DNA of 64,000 nucleotides. Origin: Cyanophora paradoxa (lineage: Eukaryota > Glaucocystophyceae > Cyanophorales > Cyanophoraceae). The notes beneath the pieces are model-generated. The model worked only from the letters and a program-made list of their open reading frames with translations, was not told the DNA's origin and did no database searches. The stretch is taken from NCBI GenBank assembly GCA_004431415.1, contig QPMI01000673.1, forward strand, positions 29,510-93,509, given 5' to 3'. Within the stretch, counting starts at the first letter, position 1. Each line of letters begins with the position of its first letter. This document shows positions 1 through 12,155 of the stretch, in pieces. Made by a program: the position numbers and the translations under genes.

Positions 1-1152
1 CCGCGGACGCCAACCGCCCGCGTGGGAATTGACAGGCGTATGCATAAGAAAGCCATGCTGCGATCACGGCTGCGTGTGCGATGGGCGCGCGCTAGCGCTG
101 CGATTGCGGGGACGCCGGCGCTGCATGCGCAGCTGCCGCCGGCGCCGCGGCTGCGTCCGCAGCCGGGGCCGCCTCTGAGCTGGAACCCGAGGTCGATGTA
201 CCACTGCCCCATATTCGCTCTGGATCACCCCATTAGCAGTATACGAGCTCCGCTGCTGCCCGCGCACCGCGCGCTGCCCTGAGCTCCGGCGGCTCTACGC
301 CTCCGTTCCACGAAGTGAGGTAGCTGAAGTGCTCTGCGTGCGCCTCTTGGGGCGTTTTCAAGCCTGCAGATGCGCAAATCGATAGCTACAGAGCGGTTGT
401 GGGAGGCCCGCACCGCCCGAGCGCTCGGCAGCAATTGCAAAGAACTGCCGCGCGAGCTCGTCCTGCTCTCTGCCGAACTGTGATGCCGCCGATGCCATCG
501 AGAGGGGTAGAAGAATCGCAAACGCCATCGATGAGCCCCGGCGCAGCGCTTGCGGAGCCTGATGCGGTGCAGCGCTTCCTCGCATGGCTTTCGAAGCTTC
601 TTGGGCTGGACGTGAGCATCGGTCACGGTGCGCGGCGACGCGGCCGCGCGCTCAGCCCTCGCCGAGCAAGCGCGCCTGCCAACGCAGTTGTGCTGGCGTT
701 CTGCCTCGTCGTGCTGATTATGAGGGCCTGGATACAGGCGTTCGGAGCGTCCCGCTCTGCTGGTGCAGCGTCCTTTCGCGCGACCATGCGACGCTACGGT
801 TCGCTGACGTAGCCCTCTCATCAGATGACGCAAACAAGTACTTGCCCGCCGTCTTCTCGAAATCCGTGCGCTCTCGTGCTGACTAGCGCTGGCGCGCTCC
901 GGATCCCCGGCACCCGCTCTGTGTGCGCGTCGAAGCGGTCTAACTCTGCAGCTCTGTGCCCGAGCAGCACCTGGAGAGCGCGATCCGTGAAGCGAGCGAG
1001 GCGGGGCTGCTCCTCGGCGTCTTCTTCTTCAGCACTCAGTGCGCGCGCTCGCCGTTCGCGCCACCGCCGCGCCGGCCCTGGGCTTGAGCTAGCGCTTCGA
1101 GCTCGCGGGCCGGTGGACGGGCGCCGCGACGGGGCCGACGCGGGGCGGCAGG
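1..1152. other. No gene supported with confidence
   Basis: Several reading frames stay open here on both strands, as expected at this G+C content, but none shows a recognisable domain. A hydrophobic stretch is encoded on the plus strand near 680-740. A more protein-like frame is seen on the minus strand near 900-1045. Neither can be joined to a start codon or to neighbouring exons. The right part may hold 5' exons of the thioredoxin-like gene that follows. Confidence 0.4.
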
Positions 1153-1483
1153 TGCGAGCACAGCAAGCGGCTGGCGCCGCGGCTGGTGGCGATCGGGAAG
1201 CACGTGCGGGGGGTCGCCTTCCGCAAGGTCGACGCCGACGCGCTGCGGCCCCTCGCCGCCGAGCACAGCGTCGACCGCGTCCCGTGCGCCCCCTCGGCCA
1301 CACCCCGCGGCCTCCACCTCGCCCCTGCGCCCCCGACGGGGCGGGGCGGGGCGGGGCAGGTACGTGCTCTTCTTCCGCGGGGGCAAGGAGGCGGCGCGCC
1401 TCTTCGGGAACGACGAGGACGCCGTGCGCGCCATGGCCAAGCAGCTCCTCGCCGCCGGCGCCGCCGCCAAGAAGGCTTCCTAG
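1153..1483 (+). CDS. Thioredoxin-like protein, C-terminal exons (5' part not resolved)
   Basis: Two exons can be joined. The first (about 1153-1271) begins with Cys-Glu-His-Ser followed by KRLAP and ends near HSVDR. A GT-AG intron (1272-1359) with a G-rich 3' end follows. The second exon (from about 1360) starts with YVLFFRGGKEAARLFG and ends in a lysine-rich tail at the TAG at 1481-1483. The order of redox motif, helix, beta strand and a YVLFFRGG strand near the cis-proline position is that of a thioredoxin fold. The site reads CEHS, so it is a monothiol CxxS version. The N-terminal half should lie upstream but could not be fixed. Family assignment is moderately secure and the partner is unknown. 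Confidence 0.45.
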
Positions 1484-2361
1484 CGCCCCGCCTCCCCTCG
1501 CCTCCAGTGGCAGCCGCCGCCTGCGGCCGGCTAGCGCTGCAGCTGCAGCTCCGGAGCCCCTGCCCGCTCACGATTAGGCCCCAGCGGCTGCAGCCCGTCC
1601 AGCCTCAGCCCCTTGCCGCCCCCCTACTGTCGTGCCCCGGGCCCCGGCCCACACCCCAAGCGTCTCGCCCGAGCGTCGAGCGTCTCGCCCGGCCACCTCG
1701 TGCGGCTCCCTGCAGCTGGCTTACCCGCTGACGGGTGAAGCGGCGCCACCGCTTCCCAAGTCCACGCCACTGCGCATGCGAGTCTAGATCTGCAAGGCGC
1801 TGGCTCGCGATCGGCGTAAGCAGGGTTCATTGGGTCGCCGCCCAAAAAAATGGAATTCGAAACGTTTTGGTCACCGGGTCCCTGTTTCGGCCCTCCCAAA
1901 CGTTTGCGGCGGCTGAGGCGATCATCGAATGCTAGAGGAAGAATTCGAAGAATCATTGAATGCAGTGACTGCAAGCGCTACTAGGGCTAGCCGCATATGC
2001 ACATGTACATACGCAATTTGCGCGCGCAGGGAGGCCATATGCCATGATGCATGGGCATGCCGCAGTGCGGGGCGGCACCGTGGCACCGCGGCCGCCCGCG
2101 TGAAGGCATTGCCCGCAGATGCAACTGTACGAAGTGACTGCAAGCCGCATCTGCAATTCGCGAGCGCAGGGGGGCCAGATTGCAAGACTTTCCTCACTGG
2201 GCCAGGCCTGTACTAGTAGCTAGGCCAAGGGGGCCAGGCCTATAGCTTCGCGCCTAGGCCGGAACTTTGGAAGTTCTGGGCCGGCGCCGGGGGGCGGGCC
2301 GATCGCGACAGGGCAGGCGGCGCCGGGCGGCATGCGCAGGCCCGGCCCGAGGGACCTGAAG
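1484..2361. other. Intergenic, no feature recognised
   Basis: This stretch lies between the end of the thioredoxin-like gene and the stop codon of the anoctamin gene, which converge. Open frames are short and without similarity that I recognise. Base composition falls noticeably near 1,830-2,200, as in other intergenic spacers of this window. Confidence 0.5.
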
Positions 2362-4837
2362 CTAGCGGTCGGGGTCCTCCATGGGCGTCTCGTAGCCGCT
2401 CGTCGGGTCGACGGTGTTCTGCTTGCGCTTGACGAGCTGGGTGAGGGAGGGGTTGAAGCCCATCTTGCTCGGGTCGTACTGCACCAGCCTGTTCTTCCTG
2501 CGAGGCGCGCCCTCAGCTCGAGGGGCGCCCCGGGGGCCCGGAGGGCGAGGCTGCGCACTTGTCCATCACCAGGATGCCGGATGACGAGGGGGCGAGCATG
2601 GAGACGTACGCCGCCGCCTTCTTCTCCAGCGTCTCCACGCTGTCCGTCAGCGCCGCCTGCACCCGCACGCTCTGCCCCGCCCCGCCCGTGCGGCGTCAGC
2701 TTTGCGGGGGGTGGCGGGGGGGCGGGGCGGGGGACCTTGGGGACGGCGTGGATGTTGAGGTGGATGAGCAGCTGCCCCAGCAGCACCTGCCGCCCGCTTC
2801 AGGCGCGCCTCGCAGAGGCCTAGGGCCGGCGGGGGCGCGGCGCACCAGGTGCTCCACGATCACCATCACGATCACCTGCCGCCGCCGCCGGGCGCCCGGG
2901 AAATTAAACGGGGGTCGGGGCAGGCGGGGCGGGGGCTGGTGGCCGGGGCCGGGGGCGGGGGACCTTGGCGAGGGTCGGGGAGGCGAAGCCGACGAAGTAC
3001 TCGTTCATCGTGTTCGACACGAAGCACAGGATGAAGGTGTTCGAGATGACGGCGGCGGTGGACATCCCTGCCGCGCCGCGGTCCCAGCGCGCCTCAGAGC
3101 GCCCCCTCCGCACCGCCGCCTGCAGCGCGCGGGGCGGCGCCGGGGCGGGGCGGGGCGGGGCGGACCGAAGAGGACGGTGTTCCAGACGCCGATGCCCTGG
3201 GACATGGTGGGGAAGGGCCGCTGCATGGTGCGCAGGTACTTGAACATGTCGCTGCGGATCTCCACCAGGTTGTTCAGCAGCGCCAGCGCCGAGCTCAGCG
3301 GGAACCCCGCCGCACTGCCCGTCCCCGCGTCACCCCCGCCCCCGCAGCCGGCCTGGCGCAGCGGAGGGGCGGGCGCGGGCGCACAACATGGTGACGTAGC
3401 CAAACTGCAGCATTAGCTCCGCGTAATCTTCAAAAAGATCGGACGGGAAGGAGTTGCGCTTCGCCTCCGCCAGCGTCGCCCCCAGCGCCCGCCGCATGCT
3501 CACCTTCTGCGCCCCCGCTCGCGCGTGGCGGGGCGGGGCGGGGCGGGGCGGCGGGCCTCGTCGCCGAGCTGGAGGTCGTGGCGGATCTCGGCGAGGGCGT
3601 CGCTGAGGCCCAGGCCGCGCGCCTCGGCCTCCCGCTTCTTCTCCTGCACCATCCGCCACTTCTGGAACTTGTGCTTCACGTACGGGATGATGTTCTCCTG
3701 CGCCCCGCCCCGCCCCGCCCCCGCGTCGCCCACGGCCGCGCCGGCGAGGGCCCCGCTGGGCGGGCGGGGCGGGCACCTGGACGTTGCCGAGGAGGACCTG
3801 GAAGACGAAGATGGAGAAGAGCGCGTAGTTCAGGTCTGCCCCCGCCCCGCCCCGCTCCGTGAGCCGCCGCAGGGCCGCTCCCCGGCGCGCGGCGCGTCTG
3901 GCGCGCACCGTACATGCAGTTCTGGCGGCCGGGGGGCGTCAGGCGGGGTGGAGCGGGAGAAGGGCGGGGGGAGGGCGGGGGCGGACGGGGGGCCCGTTGG
4001 GGACGGCGGGGAGGCAGCGCTCGGCGGCGCCGGCGGTGAACTCGAGCTCCCAGGCCTTCACCGTGATGATGAAGATGTACGGCGAGTAGCCCGTCACGAA
4101 CTGGAAGCTGCCGTCCCGCCCCGCCCCCCCGTCGCCGGCAGCGCGAGGGGCGGGCAGGGCGCAGGGGGCCGGGCGGGGCGCACAGGAAGATCTTGCCGAC
4201 GAAGGAGTTGTCCCAGGAGGACTGCTTCCGCCAGTTCTGCCGCTCCGTCAGCCACCGCGCGATCCTGCCCGAAACCCGTCAGCCGCCCGCCTCCCGTGCC
4301 CCCGGCCCGCCGGGGCAGCGGCGGCGGCGCACTTGTTGAAGGCCTGCCGGCGGGTCGGGGCGGGACGGGGCGGGCGGGTCAGTTGAGTGAGGAGTGGGGC
4401 GCCGAAGGGCCTGCGGGCGGACCCAATATCCAAGCTGCGTGAAGGTGGGTTAGTGGGGTACAGTTCTGTAGTGCAGCCACAGCATATACCTGGGTGAAGA
4501 TGGTGATCGAGGGGCCGACGATGATGCCCGAGACGAGGGTCCCGTACGTGTGGTTCAGCTGCGGCGGCGTGGCGTCAGGCAGCGGGAGCGCGGGGGCGGG
4601 GCGTGGGGGCGGGCGACGGGCGGACGAAGGCGCGCAGGCCGAGGAGGGCAAAGATGGTGACTGCCCGACCAGCCGCGATCAACAGAGCGCTCGCGGGAGG
4701 GCCGCCATGCGAGGGCGCCGACGGCACCGCAGACGAAGACGATGCAGACGATGGTGACGACGACGGAGAGCACGCGCTCGTGGTGCCGCGGATTGTCGTG
4801 CTTCCGCCTGCCGCCGCTCTCGGCCCCCGCCCGGGCG

Positions 4838-4872
<35 letters not shown>

Positions 4873-6776
4873 GGAGGCCGCACCGGACGTACTGCTCCTG
4901 GAACTCGCGGGGGAACTTGTTGAACCAGGCCTGCCGCCGGCGAGCTCAGCGGCGCTCGGAGGCGGCGGGGCGGCGGCGTCGCGCCTGGAAGAAGCGGGGC
5001 GGCAGGTTCTCCTCGAACCCCACCCACGTCGTCTCGTCCGCGAAGCAGCCGGCGTCCAGCTTGTCCGCCCCCGCCCCCGTGCCTGCCCCCCGTCAGGCCG
5101 GCGGGGGCGGGCGGGGCTGGCGGAGCGGGGCGGGGCGCGCTGATGTAGTTGGGGCGGTCGCGCTCCTTGCTGTCGATGTCGCGCATGCCCCACTCGAAGC
5201 GGCAGCGCGCCTCCACCCGCGTCCCTGCCCCCACGTCGGGGCGGGCTGGGGCGGGGCGAGCGAGGGGGCGGGGCGGGCGGGGCGGACAGTAGACGGAGAA
5301 CAGTGCTGCGGCGCAGGCGACCAGTATACAAAAGGGGGCGGTCACCCAGCTGTCGTACGACGGCGGCTCGATGGAGGTCACCATCTGCGGCGCCCCTCAG
5401 AGCTCGGCGCCGCCCGAGGCGGGGCGGGGCCGGGGGCGGGCGGGCCTTGGTCGCGGGGTCGCGGACGAGGACGGGGGGTGCCCGGTCCGTGTACTGGAAG
5501 GCGGCGGTTGCGATTCTGCTGGACGGTGGGGGGGAGACCCGGGGCGGTGGCGGCTGCGAGAGTACCCGAGGAGGGCCATGATGGCGAGCCAGCGCGTGTA
5601 GGTGTCCAGAAAGGTGAAGTAGAATCCGACCTAGCGCCGCGCCCCGCGTGAGCAGCGCCGCGAGGCGGCCTGGGCCCGGGCCGAGGCGGCGCGCCTGCTC
5701 GCCCAGGTAGTTCCGGCACTCGTCGATCGGCATCGCCGCGAGCGGATTCCACCGCCTGTCCCGCGCCCCGGCTCGGCGGCGGGCGGCGGCGGGGCGGCGG
5801 GGCGCAGGCGGGCGGGCGCACCAGCCGAACCACTTCTTCGCGAGGCTCTCCAGGGCGCCCTCGTCGTGCAGCTGCGCCCCCGCCTCGCAGGCGCCCGCGG
5901 CCGCGCCGACGGCCGGGCCCGGGCCCGGCGCGCGCAGTGCGGACCGGGAAGTACTGCAGCACGACACCGGACTCGATCAGGTCCGAGAAGACGATCTCCG
6001 CTGCGCCCCGGCGGCAACCGGCCGGCCAGGTCGGCGGGGCGCGGGGGCGCGGGGCGGGGCGGGGGCACCGCAGCCCTTGATTTTGGGGCCCTCGAGGAGG
6101 TACTGGAGGATGCGGATGCGGTTCGTGCTGTCGAAGAACGACGGGCCGCTCGCCCGGAGGAAGCTGCTCGCCTGGTCCTTGCGGAACGGCCGCACGCAGC
6201 GGAAGACCGCCGCCCGGTCCCGCGGGTCCGCCGCGTGGTCCATCTTCATCGGCTGCGCGCGGGGCCCGTCAGGCGCCCCGAAGCGCGGAGAAGGGAGGCG
6301 CGGCGACCAGCTGCATCAGCTCGGCGGCGTTCATGAGCACGTCGTCATTTCCGCCGATCTTGATGTAGTACTCGCCGCCGCCCGCTTGGGTCGTTACCTT
6401 GCGGACGTAGAGGCCCATCGCGCGGATGAGCTGGACGAGCTCCCTCCGCTTCAAAATGTTGTTCCTGACCTTGGTGCGCTGCGCAAGCGTCGGGAGGAGC
6501 GCTATGGAATATGCATCTAAGCTCGAACCTCGTCGACGTCGCCGTCGAAGAATCCGCGCGCGCGAGCCTTTGGCTGCTGGCTGCGCAACTCAGCCTCCAC
6601 CTCCTCGTACAGTGGCCCGTAAGGGAACTGGATGACCTGTAAAAGTCCGATTAGCTAAAGGCTCATCGACGGCGCTGGTGCGAGTTAACGACTGCTCGAC
6701 ACAACAGTTTTCGCACCACATCCAGTGGTGGATGACCCAGGTCGCGACTCCGCGCCGGAGCCGCCAGCGCCGCCAT
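2362..6776 (-). CDS. Anoctamin (TMEM16) family ion channel / lipid scramblase
   Basis: Anoctamins are multi-span membrane proteins acting as calcium-dependent chloride channels or phospholipid scramblases. Read on the minus strand, many short exons spell the family order. The N-terminal cytoplasmic part holds VIQFPYGPLYEEVEAEL, WGMRDIDSKERDRPNY and YTRWLAIMALLGY. Hydrophobic spans follow (VVVTIVCIVFVCGAVGALAW; LVSGIIVGPSITIFTQVYA). The hallmark late region is LFEDYAELMLQFGYVTM, then ALALLNNLVEIRSDMFKYL and GIGVWNTVLF. The last exon reads YDPSKMGFNPSLTQLVKRK and ends at the TAG at 2362-2364. I chose the ATG at 6776 because it splices in frame (A-V | V-I-Q-F-P) across a 53-nt GT-AG intron. Introns are 50-110 nt, and one holds a 29-base homopolymer. 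The gene is divergent from the mannosidase gene. Channel versus scramblase activity cannot be told from sequence. Confidence 0.8.
4843..4871 (+). repeat. Homopolymer tract of 29 G inside an anoctamin intron
   Basis: An uninterrupted run of G (C on the coding strand) lies in an intron of the minus-strand anoctamin gene. Similar runs occur in introns of two other genes in this window. Confidence 0.9.
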
Positions 6777-6967
6777 TTCGTTTAGTACCCCTCCGATGGG
6801 GGTACGGGGGCTTCCGCGCTGTCGGAGCTCTTGTCCCCGTGTCCCTGCGGTCTAGAAGTTTCGCCAGCTTCGTCAGCATCGAGAGCGCGACTGCATGCGT
6901 GCACGGCCTGAGTAGCACAACGAGCTAGCGCGGCGGGCCGCCGCCGAACGCTTGCCTGATAGTTGCG
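6777..6967. promoter_or_regulatory. Divergent promoter region between anoctamin and mannosidase genes
   Basis: Only 191 bp separate the chosen start codons of two divergently oriented genes, so the promoters of both must lie here or overlap the first exons. I see no clear TATA box. The region is less G+C-rich than the flanking coding exons. Confidence 0.35.
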
Positions 6968-9619
6968 ATGTTCGACCACCGATGGCAAAAGCGAGTAAAA
7001 CTCTTCCTGCGACAGCGGCGGCGCACCTTGACTCTGGTTGGAGTGATTCTCATACTGGCCGTGGCGTTCAACTATACGCGCACAGGAAAGACGCAGAAGA
7101 TGCCAAGCCTTACTCTCGTCGAGGACACGGCTGCTGTCTCCAACGCTGGCAGCACCGGAGCGCTTTCGAGCGGCAAGCCTGAGGCTGCGAAGGAAGCAGC
7201 TCCCCAGATCCGCCCCGCGACGCGGGCTGCCGAGCCCGCGAGTCCGGCTTCCGCTAAGCCGCCGACGCCGGTTGAGCCGGCCCTCAAGCCCGCCCCGCCC
7301 AAAGCCGCGCCCGCCGCGCCCGCGGCTCCTCCGAAGCCCGCGGCGGCCGCCAACGAAGCGCCGGCGACCGGCAACCCGGCCGCTGTTAAGCCAGCGGCGA
7401 CGGCGGCCCCTGAGGCGGAAAAGCCGAAGCCCCATCCGATGGATACCTCCGGGCAGAACATCGGGTCGGGCCTGCCGAAGGGCCCCTGGCAGTTCCCCCC
7501 CGTCGGCGCCGACGCGAAGCGCCTGGAGGCCGTCCGCAACGTGCGCTGTCCCTGCTCGCTTTGCTCCCTCCGCCCCGCGGTATGCCCGACTCTGGCGGCG
7601 CAGGGCTTCGTGCACGCGTGGCGGGGGTACGAGAAGCACGCGTGGGGCCGCGACGAGGTCCGCCCCGTGAGCAAGTCGTGCGTGCCCGTGCTGGGCCGGC
7701 GCGGGGCGGGGGCGGGGGCGGGGGGTGAGGCGGGGGCGGGGGACCAGGGGCGGGGACCCGTTCGGGGGCATGGGGGCGACGATCGTGGACAGCCTGGACG
7801 TGCTCTGGCTCATGGGCCTCCGCGACGAGTTCAACCGCTCCCGCGACTGGGTCCGCGACCACCTCCGCTTTGACAACAAGGCCCGCCCGCCCCGCACCGC
7901 ACGGCCCCCGCCCCGCCCCCCCGCCCCCTCGCCGCGCGAGCCCTCGCGGCTGCAGGGGGACGTGAGCGTGTTCGAGACGACGATCCGGGTGCTGGGCGGG
8001 CTCATGTCCGCCCACGACCTCTCCGGCGACCCCGTCTTCCTCGACAAGGCCAAGCAGGCCCGCCCCGCCCCCGCCCCGCCCGCCCCGCCCCCGCCCCCTC
8101 CTCTCACCGCCCCGCAGCTGGCCGACCGCCTGCTGCCGGCGTTCCGCACGCCGTCGGGCCTGCCGCAGGCGACCGTCTCGCTCTCGAGCGGGCGGGCGCA
8201 CAACCCCGGCTGGGCCGGCGGCATGAACTGCCTCGCCGAGATCGCCACCCTGCAGGTCGCCGCCGGCCGCCGCGGCTCAGGTGCCTGGGGCGGCTCGCTG
8301 AGAGCGGGCGGGGCGGGCGCGCAGCTGGAGTTCACGCAGGTCTCGCACAACAGCGGGGACCCCAAGTACGCCAAGGCGGTGCGCGCCGGCGCCGCCGGCT
8401 CGCCCCGGGGCCGGCGCGTCTCCCCGGCCTCACTCGCCGCCGCGCAGGCGCAAGCGGTGATCGAGGCGATGGACAAGATGAACCCGCCGCACGGGCTCTT
8501 CGCGACGAACGTGGACACCGGCGCCGGCCGCTTCGTCGGCGAGTCCGTCACCTTCGGCGCCCGCGGCGACTCCGGCTTCGAGTACTTCGCCAAGATGTGA
8601 GCGCCCCGTCCGGGGCCCGCAAGCGCACTCCCCCCTGCTTACGCTGACGGCGGCTGGAGGTGGGTGCTGCTGGGGAAGGGTGAGGAGGCGGCGATGTACC
8701 GGCGGCTATACGACAAGGTGGGCGAGCCGCGGCCCGCCCCGTGCGAGCCAATCTTGACGTGCAAGTCAGGCCATGGACGGCGTCGTTTCCAAGCTCCTCC
8801 AACGCTCGACGCCGGGCGGGCTCCTCTACATCGCGGAGATGGAGGGGTACCGGAATCTGCGGCACAAGATGGACCACCTCGCCTGCTTCGCGCCGGCGAT
8901 GCTGGCGCTGGGGGCCCAGGGCGCGCCGCCCAACCGGACGGCGGCTGCCGAGCTGCACATGCTGGCGGCGCGGGAGCTGATGGTGACGTGCGTGGAGATG
9001 TACCGGCGGCAGCCGACGGGCCTCGCCCCCGAGCTCGTCCACTTCCGCGCCGGCAGCGACTTCACCACCGACTCGTGGCACAACCTCCTCCGCCCCGGTC
9101 CCCCCCCGCCCCTCCTCCCTCCGCCCCTCCCCGCCCGGGGCGCCGGGCCTGAAGCGGTGGGCGGCCAGAGACGGTGGAGTCGCTCTTCTACCTGTGGCGG
9201 TACACGCATGACCCGCAGTACCGGGAGTGGGGCTGGGAGATCTTCCAGGCCTTCGAGAAGCACGCGCGGACGGAGGTCGCCTACTCGGGGATCCGGGACG
9301 TGCGGAAGATCCCGCCGGCGTTGGACGACCGCATGGAGTCCTTCTTCATGGCCGAGACCATGAAGGTCAGCCCTTGCTGATCCCGCCCTCGCTCCGCATC
9401 TGATTCCAAGCAGTACCTCTACCTCCTCTTCTGCGACGACGACGTGCGCCCCCGGCCCCCGCCTCCACCCCCCCCTCCCTGCCGGGCCCCTCATCGCTCG
9501 ACCCCCAGGTCATCCCGCTCGACGAGTACGTCTTCAATACGGAGGCTCATCCGCTCAGGGTCCACCGGAAGCCGGCGGCCCCCGCCCCCGCCCCCGCCCC
9601 CGACGCCGAGGAAGAGTAA
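6968..9619 (+). CDS. GH47 mannosyl-oligosaccharide alpha-1,2-mannosidase (type II membrane protein)
   Basis: Class I alpha-mannosidases trim Man-alpha-1,2-Man from N-glycans in the ER/Golgi. The ATG at 6968 opens a short basic cytoplasmic tail, one membrane anchor ([14 protein letters not shown]) and a Pro/Ala-rich stem of about 120 residues. The catalytic domain is spread over about twelve exons: [104 protein letters not shown], and the terminal calcium-binding FNTEAHPL. The stop is the TAA at 9617-9619. Splicing restores the family consensus exactly, for example [11 protein letters not shown] across 9097-9171. Introns include GT-AG and GC-AG types. It converges on the zinc-finger gene with a gap of about 75 bp. 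Confidence 0.94.
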
Positions 9620-9694
9620 CGCTCGAGCGGTCCTGTTTCAAGTGCCCTTTTAGATAACTGTTCGTTATAGTTACGTAATACGCTTTTGATATCT

Positions 9695-12155
9695 CTACGA
9701 GGCCTCGGGCTCGGCCTCCTCGAGGGGCGCCCCGCCCCCCTCGTCGTCGCTGGCGTCGGCGGCGCAGGCGGCTGGCCGGGCGGCGGCGGCCTGGGCGGCG
9801 CGCAGCTCGGGGCCGGCGAGGCCGTGGACCTTCTTCAGGTGCCGCACGAAGTTGTCGCGCGTCGCGAGGAGGGCGTAGCAGCGGGGGAAGCCGGGCCGGT
9901 TCCACGCCCAGCGGCGGGCCGGCCCCGAGCAGGGCTCGTGGGCGCCCTCGCCGGGGGCCTCGTGGGGGCGGACGGGGCACATGAAGTAGGGGGCGGTGGC
10001 GGCGTGGAGCTTGGAGGCGGCGTGGACCCTCAGGCCGTGCGCGGTGAAGCAGCCGTAGCCGCACGCGAGCTTGCCGGCCACGCCGACGACGCGCACGGGC
10101 TCCTCGCAGACGAGGGGGAAGCGCCCCGCGCCGTGCTCGCCCAGCTCGTGCCGCGCCAGCTCGTCCCGCCCCGCGAAGCCCGCCCCGCACACGCCGCAGC
10201 GCCGCGAGAGCTCCCCGCCGCTCCGCTCCGCCTCCTCCACCAGCTCGGGGTGCGCCTCCAGCAGGTGCCGCCGCAGCCGCTGCGTGCTCGTCTGCGCGAA
10301 GGTGCGGGGGCAGCCCGGGGCCGGGCAGCGGCGCGCCCCCTCCTCCGTCTTCTCGACGTGCACGAATTCGGAGAGGCGCCGCCGCCGCCGCGCGGCGGCC
10401 GCCTCGGCCTCGGCGTCCGAGGGGCGGGCGCGCGGGCGGATGCCGAGCGAGGCCGCCAGCGCCTCGTGGCGGGCCCCGATGTGCCGCGTCAGGTTCTCCC
10501 CCCGCACGTACTCCGCCCGCACCCCCCCTCCGGGCACCGGTAGGGCGGGCCCTCGAACCGCGGGCCCGCGCTGTGCGCGTACTGCCGGTGCCTGCAGAGA
10601 CCCCCTGCACGCCGCCCGTTACTGAACGGAGCAGGGGGCGGCGCGGGGTGGGCGGCGCACGCTCGGTGGCGAACTGGCGCCCGCACGCCGAGCCGTCCGC
10701 GAGGGCCGCCTCGCAGCGGAACAACGTGGCGGCCGCAGGCTCGGCCTCCCCGGCTTCGGCGCCGGCGCTCGCCTCGCCGGCGCTCGCCCGCCGGCGTTGG
10801 AGCGGCTGTGCGCGTGCGCGAAGTGCGCCCGCATCTGGTCGTAGCTGGCGAAGCGGCGGGGGCAGCGCGGGCCGGGCACGCCTCGGGCACCACGCCGGCC
10901 GGCCAGCGGTCGTGCTTCTCGCCCAGGTGCCTCGCCCGCGCGCCTGCCGGCCCTTCAGAGGCCTGCACGCCGGCGCGCCGGCGCGGGGCGCGGCTCACGC
11001 TCGTTGGCGAAGACCTCCTGGCAGCCCGGGTGCGAGCACGGGAGTGCGGTCCGAAGCGGCGGCAGCGGTGGCGCTCGTCCTCGGCCGGCGGAGCGGCTGC
11101 GGGGGCGGGGGCGGTGGGCGGGGGCGGTGGGCGGGGGTGGGGGCGGCGGACCGGGAGGCGACGTGGTCCCGCTTGAGGTGCCGGTGGAGGTCCGCGAACT
11201 TGCCGAAGCGCTCCCCGCAGGCCCCCGCCCACTGGGGCGAGCCGTGCGCCCAGGGCAGGCACGCGGGGGGCCGGCTGTGGTCGCATGGGATCCACTTGGG
11301 CTTGACGGCGCGCATGAAGGGCGGCTCGGGCACCGCGTCCTGCCCGTGCTCCCGGATCGCCGCCGCCGACTTGCCCGCCGCCCTGCCCCCCCCGGAGTCG
11401 ACCTCGGGCTCGCGCCGGGGCGGGGCGGGGGCGGGGCGGGGCGGGGCGCGCACTTCCAGGGGGAGCGGGTGCGGCGGGCGCTGCTCTCGACGTGCTGGCG
11501 GGCGCCGGCGACGCGGGCGCCGTAGAGCTCCTTCCAGCGGTGCCCCGTGTGGCCCTCCTTCTTCGCCCCGCCCCGCGCGCAGCACCACACCAGCCCGAAG
11601 CGCGCCGCGTAGAGCTGCATCCAGAGCCGCGGCTCCGACGCCGCCGCCCGCCAGTAGCGCGAGGTCTGGCGCCGGCTCGGCGGCGGAGCGGGGCGCGGGG
11701 AGCGGTGCGGGCGGGGCGGGGCGGACCATGGAGAGGGCGGCGAGGTCGGTGGGGCCGAGGCAGTCCAGAACCATCCGCTGGAGCTCGTCGGGGAGCGCCC
11801 AGAGCGCCCCCGCGCTCTCCGCCTGCTCCTCCCCGTCCCACTCCTGCGCAAGAGCCTCCTCCTCCACCTCCGCGTGCGCGTGCTCGAGCTGCTCCGGCTC
11901 CTCGCCGTGATCGCGGGCCTCGTGGCGCCGCCTCGGGGCCGCCTCCCCCTGGCACCTCCGCGCCCGCTTCGGCGGCGACGCTGCGCCAGCTTTCCGCCTC
12001 CGCGGCGCCCGCTTCGGGCCGCGTGCTTCCTCCTCAATCTTGCTCTCGCTCCCGCTCCCCTCGCTCTCGGAGCTTTCCTTGTACTCGGATCCCTCTTCTT
12101 CGGACGCCGGCGCGACGTCCGTTGCCGCGATGACCGCCTCCGCAGCCGCGCGCAT
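9695..12155 (-). CDS. F-box protein with an array of C2H2 zinc fingers
   Basis: The protein begins at the ATG at 12155 with an acidic, serine-rich and then basic leader. An F-box-like helix pair follows (LPDELQRMVLDCLGPTDLAA, near 11,750-11,790), which in this family binds SKP1 of an SCF ubiquitin ligase. A WMQLYAARFG segment follows, as often seen after F-boxes. Downstream exons encode roughly eight C2H2 or C2H2-like fingers, for example CGERFGKFADLHRHLKRDH, CPRRFASYDQMRAHFAHAH, CPRTFAQTSTQRLRRHLLEAH and CGAGFAGRDELARHELGEH. The last is a divergent finger with TRDNFVRHLKKVHG. The tail is acidic and stops at 9695. Exon boundaries in the middle are approximate. The combination suggests a substrate receptor that recognises nucleic acid or a DNA-bound protein, which is inference. 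Confidence 0.75.

Noticed and set aside
225-833. 202-codon minus-strand frame
   Set aside because: It is very rich in Arg, Ala and His with no domain and overlaps other equally long frames; it is expected by chance at this G+C content.
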